This document shows positions 43,620 through 54,400 of a DNA stretch of 64,000 nt, in pieces. The notes beneath the pieces were generated by a model. That model saw only the letters and a list, made by a program, of their open reading frames with translations. It made no database searches and was not told the origin of the DNA. The stretch is from NCBI GenBank assembly GCA_900316585.1, contig ONDM01000010.1:62001-126000 (forward strand), written 5' to 3'. The translations under genes and the position numbers were made by a program. Numbering within the stretch: the stretch's first letter is position 1; every line of letters begins with the position of its first letter. The DNA comes from an uncultured Prevotellaceae bacterium. Its GTDB lineage: Bacteria; Bacteroidota; Bacteroidia; Bacteroidales; Bacteroidaceae.

Positions 43620-46028
43620 ATGAAGAAAATACTATTGCTTGCTATGCTGAGTGCTTATTGTGCGTTTGGCGTGGCTCAAGAACGTCTACCAGAATATCTT
43701 CAGGCAGAAAAGTTCACCCAGGAGAAGTTGAATAACATGCTCTTTTCTACAAGAGTGACTCCTAACTGGATGCAGAAAGGTTCCAAATTTTGGTATGAGT
43801 ACAAAACTACACAGGGTACCAATTGGTATATAGTTGATGCAAGCACTCGTAGTCAGCGCCAATTATTTGATTTGGACGAATTGGCAGCACAACTTACAGA
43901 GATTGTGAAGGACCCATTTGATGCACAGCATCTTTCAATTCGCAATCTGAAAGCAAAGGAGGATGCGCGCACTTTTACTTTTGAGGTTCAGTCTTCTAAA
44001 GATAAGGAGAAATCAGCTAATAATATTGGGAAAAAGAAAGAGGTCTTTTATTTTTCATACGATAGTCAAACTCGAAAGCTAACTCAGATAGAGGAAGATG
44101 AGTCTAAGACTTTGAGGTGGGGGTCTGTTTCTCCAGATAAGAAAGTTGTAGTTTATGCAAAGAACCTGAACCTTTACCGTATGAGTTATGAAGACTATTT
44201 GAAGGCAAAGAAGAATGAGAAGGATAGTACTATAGTTGAAACCCAAATTACTACTGATGGTGTGAAGGATTTTGGCTATGGGCAACAACGGAATACATTG
44301 AATACAGACACTTTGATGGATGGAAAACGTAAAGGTGTTTATGGTATTCAGTGGTCTCCAGACTCTCGTCATTTTGCAGTTATTGTAACAGATAATCGGG
44401 CTGTGAAAGAACTTTGGGTTATTAATTCTTCGGCTAATCCAAGACCTACTTTAGAGACCTATAAGTATCAGATGCCAGGTGAAAAGGAAGCTCCAATAGA
44501 ACATCTTTATCTTTTCGATGTTAGCGATAATTCCCGAAAAGAAATAAAGACATCTTTGTATAAAGACCAAACTTTGGATATGGCTCGTGTGGCACGATTG
44601 AAGCGCCAGGCAGGAGTAGAAGACTTGCCTTCATTATGGTTAGGTGATGAAAAGAGATTCTTTTTGACTCGTAGCAGCCGTGATTTGCACAGGATAGACG
44701 TTTGTAGTTATACATTAGGTGATGATTCTATCAAGACGATTATACCAGAGCGAATGAATACTTATCAAGAGACACGCAATTTGGAGTTGGTTAATAATAA
44801 TGAACTGATTCAGTGGAGTGAGCGTGACGGATGGGCTCATTTATACTTGTATGATACAGAAGGTAAGCTAAAGAATAGGATTACTAAAGGCCCTTGGCAC
44901 GTTGATGAAATAGTTAAGGTTGACGAGAAAGCTCGTGTGGTTTATTTTAAGGCAAATGGTATGGATCCTAATGAAAATCCATATTATGAGCATCTATACA
45001 AGGTGAGCTTAAATGGTGGAACACCGAAGTTAGTCACTCCTGGCAATTATGTACATGATGTGCAAATGGATGATGATTGCCTGATTGTGGTTGACAATTA
45101 TTCTCGTGTGAATACTATTCCAAAGACAGATTTGTTAGACACCAATGGTAATAAAATCATGACACTTCAGGAGGCCGATTTTAGTTTGATGTTTGCGGCT
45201 GGTTATAAGTTCCCAGAACCGTTTAAGGTAAAGGCTGCTGATGGTGTAACAGATTTATATGGTGTAATGTACAAGCCATTCAATATGGATTCTACTAAGG
45301 TTTATCCGATTATTGACTATGTTTATCCAGGTCCTCAGGTTGAGGCAACAGAATATGCATTCCGCAATATGACGGTGCGAACTGACCGATTAGCACAAGC
45401 TGGTTTTATCGTAATTTCTGTGGGTCAACGTGGTGGACATCCAAGTCGTTCAAAATGGTATCATAATTATGGCTATGGTAATATGAGGGATTATCCTTTG
45501 GAAGATCATAAATATGCAATTGAACAATTAGCAGCTCGCCATAATTTCATAGATATTAATAAGGTCGGAATTCATGGCCATAGTGGTGGTGGTTTCATGA
45601 GCACTGCAGCTATATGTCAGTATCCTGATTTCTTTAAGGTTGCCGTCAGTTGTGCAGGAAATCATGACAACAGTATTTATAATCGATGGTGGAGTGAGAC
45701 TCATCATGGTGTAAAAGAGGAAGTCACTGAAAAGGGAGATACTGTTTTTTCATATAAAGTGGGAACTAATCAGGAAATTGTTTCCAAGTTAAAAGGGCAT
45801 CTTCTTTTAGTACATGGTGATATAGATAATAATGTACATCCTGGTAATACTATTCGTGTAGTAAATGCCTTGATTAAGGCAGGTAAACGTTTTGACATGC
45901 TTGTTTTACCTCAGCAGCGGCATGGATTCGGTGATATGAACGAATACTTTTATTGGCGGTTGGTAGATTATTTCTCCGAGCATTTAAGAGGTAAGAGTGA
46001 ACATTTTGTTGATATACCTAAACGATAG
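43620..46028 (+). CDS. S9-family dipeptidyl peptidase-like serine protease
   Basis: This 802-residue exported peptidase has a signal peptide (MKKILLLAMLSAYCAFGVAQ), an N-terminal beta-propeller of about 500 residues and a C-terminal alpha/beta-hydrolase. The triad is Ser in GHSGGG near residue 657, Asp in VHGDIDNN near 735 and His in QQRHGFGD near 767. The nucleophile elbow GHSGGG differs from the GWSYGG of classical DPP-IV. It is the last gene of the long operon, 20 bases after sufS, and is followed by a perfect terminator. A link with Fe-S assembly is not obvious. Confidence 0.93.
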   Translation: MKKILLLAMLSAYCAFGVAQERLPEYLQAEKFTQEKLNNMLFSTRVTPNWMQKGSKFWYEYKTTQGTNWYIVDASTRSQRQLFDLDELAAQLTEIVKDPFDAQHLSIRNLKAKEDARTFTFEVQSSKDKEKSANNIGKKKEVFYFSYDSQTRKLTQIEEDESKTLRWGSVSPDKKVVVYAKNLNLYRMSYEDYLKAKKNEKDSTIVETQITTDGVKDFGYGQQRNTLNTDTLMDGKRKGVYGIQWSPDSRHFAVIVTDNRAVKELWVINSSANPRPTLETYKYQMPGEKEAPIEHLYLFDVSDNSRKEIKTSLYKDQTLDMARVARLKRQAGVEDLPSLWLGDEKRFFLTRSSRDLHRIDVCSYTLGDDSIKTIIPERMNTYQETRNLELVNNNELIQWSERDGWAHLYLYDTEGKLKNRITKGPWHVDEIVKVDEKARVVYFKANGMDPNENPYYEHLYKVSLNGGTPKLVTPGNYVHDVQMDDDCLIVVDNYSRVNTIPKTDLLDTNGNKIMTLQEADFSLMFAAGYKFPEPFKVKAADGVTDLYGVMYKPFNMDSTKVYPIIDYVYPGPQVEATEYAFRNMTVRTDRLAQAGFIVISVGQRGGHPSRSKWYHNYGYGNMRDYPLEDHKYAIEQLAARHNFIDINKVGIHGHSGGGFMSTAAICQYPDFFKVAVSCAGNHDNSIYNRWWSETHHGVKEEVTEKGDTVFSYKVGTNQEIVSKLKGHLLLVHGDIDNNVHPGNTIRVVNALIKAGKRFDMLVLPQQRHGFGDMNEYFYWRLVDYFSEHLRGKSEHFVDIPKR

Positions 46029-46060
46029 AGAAAAGGCGGGGCTAACCCCGCCTTTTCTCT
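46027..46060. terminator. Bidirectional terminator ending the rimP-suf operon
   Basis: A perfect 15-bp stem AGAGAAAAGGCGGGG / CCCCGCCTTTTCTCT with a CTAA loop. It separates the operon from the convergent rnhB gene. Confidence 0.9.
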
Positions 46061-46680
46061 TATCCTTTCATATCCTCGTTGGAAAACAACTCTAGTTGGC
46101 CGTCTCCCAAAAGGTTATAGGACAGACGATGATAAGGAGTCACTCCATATTTGGCTATGGCATCTCTATGTTTTTTTGTAGGGTATCCTTTATTATTAAT
46201 CCAATCATAATAGGGATATTCTTCATGTAACTGGTTCATGTAGTCATCACGGTAGGTCTTCGCTAAAATAGAAGCTGCTGCAATGGAAAGATATTTGCCA
46301 TCACCTTTCACTATGGTAGAATAGGGTATATCATGATAAGGGGTGAATTTATTGCCATCTATGATAAGATATTCTGGCTTTATTATTAGTTTGTCAATAG
46401 CTCTGTGCATGGCAAGGAAAGATGCACGTAAGATATTGATCTTGTCAATTTCTTTTTCATTTACCACTCCTACTGCCCATGCGATGGCATCACGCTCAAT
46501 TTCATCTCTTAGCTCATAACGATGTTTTTCTGAAAGTTGCTTAGAGTCATTTAAACGGTCGTTTTGGTAGTCTTTTGGGAAGATGACAGCTGCAGCATAA
46601 ACTGCACCTGCCAAACATCCTCTTCCTGCCTCATCGCAGCCAGCTTCTATTTTTTCTTCTTGGAAAAATGATTTAAGCAT
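46060..46680 (-). CDS. rnhB: Ribonuclease HII
   Basis: This enzyme cuts the RNA strand of RNA-DNA hybrids and initiates removal of single ribonucleotides from DNA. The 206-residue protein has the RNase HII signature GCDEAGRG with Asp 16 and Glu 17 as metal ligands, then YLIIDGNKF and [21 protein letters not shown], all typical of the family. It appears to be a single-gene unit; the 106 bases upstream show no clear -7 box. Confidence 0.96.
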   Translation of the reverse strand: MLKSFFQEEKIEAGCDEAGRGCLAGAVYAAAVIFPKDYQNDRLNDSKQLSEKHRYELRDEIERDAIAWAVGVVNEKEIDKINILRASFLAMHRAIDKLIIKPEYLIIDGNKFTPYHDIPYSTIVKGDGKYLSIAAASILAKTYRDDYMNQLHEEYPYYDWINNKGYPTKKHRDAIAKYGVTPYHRLSYNLLGDGQLELFSNEDMKG

Positions 46681-46786
46681 GTTAAATTACAAATTGCTCC
46701 AAATATTTTTTAGACAATCTTAAGCTATCTAGTACTTTATCACCCATCAAGAATGGCACTCACAAATCCTAACTTCATGTTATTGA

Positions 46787-47836
46787 TTATTTAGTTCTGT
46801 TTGCTGGAATTTCAATAGTTCTTTTTTCCTGGCAACTTTGGACTGCTGCAAATATAGCCCTCATAGCTGGGAGGACATTCTTTCCAGAGATTTCAGGCTC
46901 CTTATTTTGTTCCAGTGTGTCAATAAAAAGGTCGATGATACCGGATTTAGTCTGATTGTCATTGGTTTGGATAGGTTCCACATCCATGTAGATTTTCTCT
47001 CCGTTTTTAGTTACGATTTGAATGGCATAGTCTGGATTATCATAAATTCGCATGATTCCTTCAGTGCCATAAATGACTGTTGAGTTGTCTTCTGCTCCAT
47101 AATAAGTCCAACTGGCAGTCATGGTTCCAATGACACCATTTTCCATGGTATAGATACAGATGGCATTGTCATCTACATCAATTAGTTTTCCAGTAGCATC
47201 GGTTTTATCTAAAGTCGTGATTGTGGCGGATACAGATACGATATTTTGTCCTAACAGATATTGGATAAGGTCCGTTTTATGAATTCCTAAGTCAGCCATC
47301 GCGCCTAAAGATGCATTTTGCTTATTAAAGAACCATGTATTCTTTCCTGGATTTATACTCCAGAGTTCAGGTCCTCCATGCCCAAATGTAGTGCGGAATG
47401 TAAGAATCTTGCCTATAATGCCTTTTCTTAACAGTTCCTTAGCTTTTGCATGAGCTTTTGTCAATCTTTGATTATGGGCAATCATCAATTTTTTCCCACT
47501 AAGATTAGCAGCATCAACCATAGCTTCACAATCTTCAATCGTTGTAGCCATAGGTTTCTCGCAAAGTACATCTTTTCCTGCTTTTAGAGACTGGATAGTA
47601 ACTTCGGCATGAGCCTGATTTACTAAACAGATTACAACTGCATCTATTTTTGGATCAGAAAGCAATTCTTCAATGCAGTTGTATACTTTGCCTCCATATT
47701 TTTGCGCCATTTGCTCTGCCCTTTTGATGGTAGGATTATAATATCCTGCTAACTGAGCATTTGGATTTGTGGCTAATTCAGGGATGTGGCGGACTTGAGC
47801 TATTTTGCCACATCCCATGATGCCAATTCTCTTCAT
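46787..47836 (-). CDS. Gfo/Idh/MocA-family oxidoreductase (no signal)
   Basis: This 349-residue protein has an N-terminal Rossmann fold (IGIMGCGKIAQVRH) and the catalytic-Lys motif in CEKPMATT near residue 95. A Gfo_Idh_MocA C-terminal domain follows (THGGPELWSINPGKNTWFFN; MADLGIHKTDLIQYLL). There is no signal peptide, so it should be cytosolic, unlike the Tat-type homologue at 4.1 kb. It starts four bases after the propeller/TIM-barrel gene, so the two work in one operon, probably on a sugar or inositol derivative. Confidence 0.93.
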   Translation of the reverse strand: MKRIGIMGCGKIAQVRHIPELATNPNAQLAGYYNPTIKRAEQMAQKYGGKVYNCIEELLSDPKIDAVVICLVNQAHAEVTIQSLKAGKDVLCEKPMATTIEDCEAMVDAANLSGKKLMIAHNQRLTKAHAKAKELLRKGIIGKILTFRTTFGHGGPELWSINPGKNTWFFNKQNASLGAMADLGIHKTDLIQYLLGQNIVSVSATITTLDKTDATGKLIDVDDNAICIYTMENGVIGTMTASWTYYGAEDNSTVIYGTEGIMRIYDNPDYAIQIVTKNGEKIYMDVEPIQTNDNQTKSGIIDLFIDTLEQNKEPEISGKNVLPAMRAIFAAVQSCQEKRTIEIPANRTK

Positions 47837-47840
47837 TACT

Positions 47841-49601
47841 TTATTTGTAATTTGGTTTTACGTAGCTTGCGTGACGCAAATATAGAGCACTTTCACGGAG
47901 CCCCTTCAAAATGTTAGGTGTACTAGCATCCTCTAGTTCAACTACGAATTCTTTTGTTCCAGCCTTATCGAAATTGTTGAAAATAGCTTCAAAGCCAACC
48001 ATTCCACTTTGTCCTATTTCATGTTTATCCTTTATATGGAGCATATAGAATCTTCCTGGATATTTTTTCATGTATTCAACAGGACTCACTCCTGCCATTA
48101 CTGCCCAATAGACGTCCATTTGGTAGAATACATTTTCAGCTTTTGTGTTACTGATATAATAGTCCATCATAGTAGTGCCAGCTACTTCTTTGAATTCATG
48201 ACTGTGGCTGTGGTAGCCAAACTTGATTCCAACCGCATTGCATTTTTCTCCAATAGCATTCAGATAAGCAGCCATAGTTTTTAATTCTGCCTCGTTTTGC
48301 AAAGGTGCTGAATATGACATGACAACAGTAGGTATGCCTGCTGCTTTGTGTGCTGCGATGCATTCGTTCCACCATTCTAAAGCCTTTGTAAAATCTCCAT
48401 TTTCCAGTTCCTCTTTACTAAGAACACGGGCAGTGTGTGAGGATGTTATTTTTAATCCTGCTTTTTCTATTTCTTTTCGGAATTCCGATGGGGCTAAACC
48501 GGAGAATGTCCCGTTGTTATAACTTGCAGCTTCTACTCCGGTGTATCCCATTTGTGCCAATCTATAAAGTACATATTCATGGTTCTTGGCAAACAACTCA
48601 GGAGTTCCGATCAGTTCGCGAGCAGAATAAAGTTGCACAGACATATCTTTTTTGGGTGCGTTAACTTCATCTTGTAGTCTGTAGCTTACGTATGCAAATT
48701 TCTTGCTGTCAGGGCTCCAAGAATTCACATTGATAGTTCCTTGACCACCGAAAAGTTCAGTTAGGACTACAGGCTTTCCTCCTGTTGCAGGAATCATGCG
48801 CAACTGGACATTTAAATCAGCAATGTGTGAACCTGGATCAATCTCATAATCATGATAAGCAATGTAAACAACCTTCTTGCCATCTGGAGAAATATGAGGG
48901 AACCAAGAATTCATATCCTCGTCAAAGGTCATTTGAGTCTGCTCTTTACCATTAGCTTTCATACGCCAAGCTTGCATACGACCGGTACGTACACTATTAA
49001 ACCAAATGTATTTTCCATCTGGGCTATATTCAGGACCATCATCTAAGCCTGGGGCATCAGTAAGTCTTTTTTCTTTTCCTCCCTTGACAGGCATTACATA
49101 GATATCTTGTTCCATGTGCTGCCAGTCGGGACCACGGAATGCACAATATGCAGCAGTCTTTCCATCAGGACTGATACCATGTAGATAACTTGGTCCTATA
49201 GGGGTCAATTGTCTAGGTTCTCCTCCTTCAAAAGGAACAATATATACAAATGAATTGAAACCTCTGGTTGCACCATTGTTACTTAGTCCAATCCATTTTC
49301 CATCTGCTGTAATGACGTGATCATTATTGCATTGTTTGGCAGTTCCTGTATAAATCTCCTGTAAATCCGAAGAACCATCAGAGGCTATCTTGTATAGAAT
49401 TCCATCTTTGTTCACTACAAGCCATTTCCCATCTGGTGTCCAGTTAGGTGCTTCTATACAATAAGGGAATTCTTTAATAACCTGGTGAGTACCAGTTTCT
49501 ATATCAAAGATTTCCAAATAGCTGATTACAGGTTGCGGATGTTGTGCAAATGCTGTGGAAGCCATACATAATGCTCCAGTAATAATAAGTGTCTTTTTCA
49601 T
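47841..49601 (-). CDS. Exported beta-propeller fused to xylose-isomerase-like TIM barrel
   Basis: This 586-residue protein has a signal peptide (MKKTLIITGALCMASTAFAQ). Residues about 25-315 are a TolB/PD40-type six-bladed propeller, with repeats of the form SPDGKxxxY (for example YSPDGKYIWFNS and ISPDGKKVVYIAYHD). From about residue 322 a sugar-phosphate isomerase/epimerase (AP-endonuclease-2-like) TIM barrel begins abruptly at MSVQLYSAREL and runs to the end (ligand-like residues in YHSHSHEF, YQMDVYW, LHIKDKH, VELED). Exported barrels of this family act on keto-sugars in Bacteroidetes. ATG 49601 starts the signal; a -7 box at 49629-49636 excludes longer frames. Confidence 0.92.
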   Translation of the reverse strand: MKKTLIITGALCMASTAFAQHPQPVISYLEIFDIETGTHQVIKEFPYCIEAPNWTPDGKWLVVNKDGILYKIASDGSSDLQEIYTGTAKQCNNDHVITADGKWIGLSNNGATRGFNSFVYIVPFEGGEPRQLTPIGPSYLHGISPDGKTAAYCAFRGPDWQHMEQDIYVMPVKGGKEKRLTDAPGLDDGPEYSPDGKYIWFNSVRTGRMQAWRMKANGKEQTQMTFDEDMNSWFPHISPDGKKVVYIAYHDYEIDPGSHIADLNVQLRMIPATGGKPVVLTELFGGQGTINVNSWSPDSKKFAYVSYRLQDEVNAPKKDMSVQLYSARELIGTPELFAKNHEYVLYRLAQMGYTGVEAASYNNGTFSGLAPSEFRKEIEKAGLKITSSHTARVLSKEELENGDFTKALEWWNECIAAHKAAGIPTVVMSYSAPLQNEAELKTMAAYLNAIGEKCNAVGIKFGYHSHSHEFKEVAGTTMMDYYISNTKAENVFYQMDVYWAVMAGVSPVEYMKKYPGRFYMLHIKDKHEIGQSGMVGFEAIFNNFDKAGTKEFVVELEDASTPNILKGLRESALYLRHASYVKPNYK

Positions 49602-49628
49602 AAGATAGTGCTTAAGGTTTTCTACTTG

Positions 49629-49636
49629 CAAATATA
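49629..49636 (-). promoter_or_regulatory. -7 box for the propeller/TIM-barrel operon
   Basis: TATATTTG on the minus strand, 28 bases before ATG 49601. Confidence 0.55.
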
Positions 49637-49729
49637 GTTTTTTCTTTACAAATGAATGGATTTTATCTCTTAAAATCAGTATCTTTTTGCTTTCTGAACA
49701 AAAAGGGATAATAAGTTCATCTTTTTTAT

Positions 49730-49737
49730 TATCTTTG
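49730..49737 (+). promoter_or_regulatory. -7 box for the patatin operon
   Basis: TATCTTTG on the plus strand, 80 bases before ATG 49817. Confidence 0.5.
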
Positions 49738-49816
49738 AGGCATATTTTTGCTGATGTGATGGTCATTGGCTTAAATCATAGAATGTATATAGTTAATTAA
49801 AGATAGTTAGTTTACG

Positions 49817-50800
49817 ATGAAGAAAAAGTTGCTGCTAATTCTGCTCACATTTTCTATTGTCATCCCAAATCTATTTGCTCAGCCTGTTGAAGGAAGAAAA
49901 AAAGTAGCATTGGTTTTGGGTGGTGGCGGAGCTAAAGGTGCAGCACATGTGGGTGTGCTTAAATATATAGAACAATCGGGAATACCTATTGACTATATTG
50001 TAGGAACCAGTATTGGTAGCATAGTTGGGGGACTTTATAGTTGTGGTTATCGTTCAGATGACTTGGAAAAGCTTTTTGTCTCTCAGGAATGGATAGATCT
50101 GTTGACTGACCGGAGTGATAGCCATAAAGGTAAGATATTAAAAGAAGAAGATGGAGTTACTTATATCTTTGGCTTCCCTATATCTAATAAAAATCGAGCA
50201 GCAAATAAAAAGCAGGGTATTCTCAGAGGGGACAGTATCACGAGTTTTTTAGGACGATTGACAGAACGTGAAGATTCTATCGATTTTGACAGGCTGCCCA
50301 TCCCTTTCCGTTGTGTAGCTGTAGATATTAATACGTTCAAGGAAGTGATTTTTAAAGAGGGCTCGTTACCACTAGCCATGAGGGCAAGTATGGCTATACC
50401 ATTGGCTTTTAATACTGTACAGAAAAATGGCATGACTCTGGTTGATGGTGGCTTACTGAATAATCTTCCTGTAGATGTAGCCAAGGAAATGGGTGCAGAT
50501 TATATCATTGCTGTAGATTTGACTGTGAATAAGCATGAAGATGCAGAACCAGACATTACAGATGATGATATAGGTGGAAACAATAATTTGTTGAATATTT
50601 TAAAATGGATAACAGATCGTCCTGATTTGGCAAAATATAGGAAAAATGTGGAGGATGCGACAATCTACATTAGTCCGGATTTGGCTGGTTTCAGTGCTGC
50701 ACAGTTTAGTGCAGAGAAAATAGTGGAAATGATAAGAAGAGGAGAGGATGCAGGGAAAATGGCTCTGCAGCCTCTTGTTGATTTGAAAAATGCATTATGA
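49817..50800 (+). CDS. Exported patatin-like phospholipase
   Basis: This 327-residue lipid acyl hydrolase has a signal peptide (to LFAQ). The oxyanion loop GGGGAKG is at residues 35-41, nucleophile Ser 65 in GTSIGS, and the catalytic Asp in VDGGLLNN near residue 211, so the Ser-Asp dyad is complete. The rest of the sequence after residue 225 is charged and helical. It belongs to the patatin/RssA-type family. Its stop overlaps the start of the HAD gene (ATGA), so the two are coupled; the substrate is unknown. Confidence 0.93.
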   Translation: MKKKLLLILLTFSIVIPNLFAQPVEGRKKVALVLGGGGAKGAAHVGVLKYIEQSGIPIDYIVGTSIGSIVGGLYSCGYRSDDLEKLFVSQEWIDLLTDRSDSHKGKILKEEDGVTYIFGFPISNKNRAANKKQGILRGDSITSFLGRLTEREDSIDFDRLPIPFRCVAVDINTFKEVIFKEGSLPLAMRASMAIPLAFNTVQKNGMTLVDGGLLNNLPVDVAKEMGADYIIAVDLTVNKHEDAEPDITDDDIGGNNNLLNILKWITDRPDLAKYRKNVEDATIYISPDLAGFSAAQFSAEKIVEMIRRGEDAGKMALQPLVDLKNAL

Positions 50801-51408
50801 TTAAGAATATAATATTAGATTTGGCTGGTGTTGTTTTGAATTTGAATCTAGAGAGGGATACTAAGGCCTTACATGATGTAGGACTTCCTGACTATAAATA
50901 TTGCCTGCAATGTCCTGATATTATCATTCCGATGTCTTCTTATCTAAGTGGCTTGCTTCCCACTGAGGATTTCTTAAAAAGAATACGCCCCTTTTGCCAT
51001 CAAGAAGCAACAGATGAAGATATTCTTTGGTCCATGGATGCTGTCCTGGATGATATACCTAAGTCTAGGTTAATCCGTATTACAGAACTTAGGAAAAAAT
51101 ATAAAGTGTATTTACTCAGTAATATTTATGAAGCCGCATGGAATCATACATTACAGCAAATGAGAAAACACGGATATGAACCAAGTGATTGTTTTGATCA
51201 ATTATTTTTGTCTTACGAAATGAAATTGGCAAAACCAGACCCTCTTATATTCTATAGGCTCTTTCAGGAAACAGGTTTAAATCCTGAAGAGACAGTTTAC
51301 TTTGATGATACCGCAGAAAATTTGAAGATAGGAGCAGAACTGAAGTTATACACTTGTCTAGTTCCTATGAATCAATTAGAAGATTGCTTAGAAGAATGGA
51401 AATTATAA
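50797..51408 (+). CDS. HAD-family hydrolase
   Basis: This 203-residue HAD phosphatase has motif I ILDLAGVVLN with the nucleophile Asp 8 (the usual second Asp is replaced, reading DLAG), motif II YLLSNIYE, Lys in LAKPDP and motif III YFDDTAENL. It resembles the epoxide-hydrolase N-terminal/YihX-like branch that dephosphorylates sugar phosphates such as glucose-1-phosphate. It is coupled to the patatin gene upstream and precedes the GH78 gene by 15 bases. Confidence 0.9.
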   Translation: MIKNIILDLAGVVLNLNLERDTKALHDVGLPDYKYCLQCPDIIIPMSSYLSGLLPTEDFLKRIRPFCHQEATDEDILWSMDAVLDDIPKSRLIRITELRKKYKVYLLSNIYEAAWNHTLQQMRKHGYEPSDCFDQLFLSYEMKLAKPDPLIFYRLFQETGLNPEETVYFDDTAENLKIGAELKLYTCLVPMNQLEDCLEEWKL

Positions 51409-51423
51409 ATAAATCATAATACT

Positions 51424-54400
51424 ATGAAAATCTGTACAACACTTAAATTAATGTCGGCATTATTGTTTGTAGGTGTTCCTAATCTACAAGCACAGACTGT
51501 CATTGAAAAACTAACAGTTCAGAATGTTGTTCAGCCTTTAACCGTTGAGGACGCACACCCATTGTTTGGTTGGCAAATGAATTCTGCTGAGAAGGGTCAG
51601 AAGCAGATTGCTTACCAGGTGGTGGTGACCCGTGAAAGTGATGGTAAGATTTTATGGAATTCTGGGAAGAAGAATTCTGGAGAATCTCAAAACATCAAGT
51701 ATTTGGGAACATCTCTTCAGCCAGAAACCGCTTATGTCTGGAATTTGTCTGTTTGGGATAAAGATGGGAAACAGTATGATGAGTCTTCCCGTTTTGAAAC
51801 GGGTCTGATGAACAAGACCATTTACGCTTGGGATGGTGCCCAGTGGATTGGTTCTTCTGAAAATAGGCTTAATGCAGCTGCACAAAGCTATTTTGAGATT
51901 TCTACCAAGTTTAAGATCAATAAAGGTAATAAGATGTCTTTGGTAGTTGGAGCTAATGATTTTCGTTTCCATGATGCCTTCCAAAATCCAGAGAGCATGA
52001 ACGGGGAGCATTATTTGCGTGTGGAATTGGATTTCTCAAACGAAACCACTTTGAACATTTATCGAGTGGGTTATGCCCCTGGGGATACAGCAGATAAGCC
52101 TCTTTATTCTGTGAAGAAATCTTCTCATCCTGATACGAACTTAGATGAGCTTCTGCCAGTTTCAAGTAAAAACGAGGAGCATGCTTTAGAAGTCTATATT
52201 GAATATGGACAAATTTATTTTGTAATTGATGGCAAAGATTTGATAGTTGAAAAACCTAGGAATTTTGGTTGGGGTGGATTTGCAGTAGGCCACACATCTA
52301 AAAAGTTCCCTAAAGGTACAAAGTTAACTGTCAGTCCTTATGGCAGTGGTGGAAATTACAACACAGTTCCACATTTGGCAGAAATTGGTTTTGCTTTCGA
52401 GCAGGGTTCTGAAGTAACTTACACAGATTATCAGGTACTAGACTGTGGTATGAGTGAGGACCCTGTAACTTTTGATTCATCTCATTATAATATTTTCCAA
52501 AATTTGGAAGGGGTGAATATTAGTGGAAAGACTTTGAAAGTGAATGGTAATAAAAACCGTTTAACCGTTGTGACTGCAGATCCGACTCATGGAGCTTTAA
52601 CCCAACTTCGTCATGCATTTAAAATCAGCAAAAAGGTTAAGAGTGCTAAAATATATGCCTCAGCTATGGGAAGCTATGAGTTGTATATTAACGGGAAACG
52701 TGTGGGAGAAGACTGGTTTGCCCCAGGAGACAGCCAGTTTAGGGAGACACTTACTTATCAGGCATACGATGTGACTTCACTTTTACAGAATGGCGATAAT
52801 GCCTTGGCAGCACAGTTGAATCCAGGTTGGTTTACCGGTTATATGACGTTTACCAGTACTAACTATAATTTCTTTGGAGACCATGAGGCTTTATTGGCTC
52901 GTTTGGTTGTAAAATATGAGGATGGGACAAAGGACATCATTGTGTCGGATCCTAAGACTTGGAAATTGTATACCGATGGTCCTATCCGTTTTGGTAGTTT
53001 CTTCCAGGGTGAAACCTATGATGCACGTAAAGAAGCAGCCGTGGAAGGGTGGAAGAATGCTGGTTATAATGATTCGTTTTGGAAGGCACCTCAAGTTATA
53101 GGTATGCGTTCCTGGATGCATCCGGAGATTCAGGCTCGTTATGATGAATTAGTTCAGGTCCGTGAGACCTTGACCGCTCAAAAATTAGGTCCTTCACATA
53201 GCAAAGATGGTCACACTTATATCTATAATATGGGTGTGAATATGGTTGGTGTTCCAAGTATATCAATTCCTGCTGGCTGGCTGAAAGAGGGCGATGTGGT
53301 TATCTTGCGTTATGCTGAACAGCTATACCCAGGTTTTAAGGGAGATGAAAAATACTATGTGGAAACTTATGGCACCAAAGGAAAAAACATAGCAGGACGT
53401 CCTCAGTATGAGACTATGCGTGCAGCCTTTGACACTGATTTCTACGTAGCCAAGAACAGTGAAGCCGTAACTATCCAGCCTTCTACAACATTCCGTGGTT
53501 ATCAATATGTTCAGATCACTATACCTTCTCACAAAGGAGCACTTCCTTTAGAGAATGTAAAGGGATTGGTTCTGTCAAGTGATAAGTTGCCTCAAGGCAC
53601 CTATGTTGCTACGACGAGCGACAAGAATGTAACAGCTAAGCTTGTAAACCAGCTCATCAAGAATATCCAACGGAGTCAATTGGGTAACTTTTTCACCATT
53701 CCAACAGACTGTCCTCAGCGTAACGAGCGTATGGGGTGGACTGGTGATGCACAAGCATATACTAGAACTGCTACTTACAATAGTGATGTCCGTAATTTCT
53801 TCCGTCAGTGGATGGTTGCTTTACGTGCAGACCAAGGTATCGGAAGTGAGACAGAAGCTGCAGGTGGCATAGGCAGTACTGTTCCTACTTATAATCAGGC
53901 TGATGATGATACATTTGCAGATGGTTCTACTTGGTCTGGTGCAGTATGTCAAGTGCCTTGGCAACTCTATCAGCAGTATGGCGATAAGCAGATTATAGAA
54001 GAGAATATGGAAGCTATGATGGCATGGCTGAATGGAATGGATTTTTATGATCAGAGTGAGCAATATCCTCATTTGAGCGCCAAGGCAACAGGTCTTGCCG
54101 ATTGGCTTTCAATGGATCGTAATACGACCAGTGATTTGTGCAACAACGCAATCTATATCCATTTGATGGATGTTACAGCAATCATGGCTGAGGCTATCGG
54201 TAAGACGGATTATGCTGAATTGTTGCGTGAACGTCATGATTTAGCTCTTCAAGAATGGAATGATTGCTATGTGGATCCATCGACTGGTAAGACACGTAGT
54301 GCTGACGGTAAGCTAATTCACTCACAGACATCTTATGCCACTCCATTGAACTTTAATGTATTTTTACCGAAATACAAAGCTAAAGCGGAACAATACTTGG

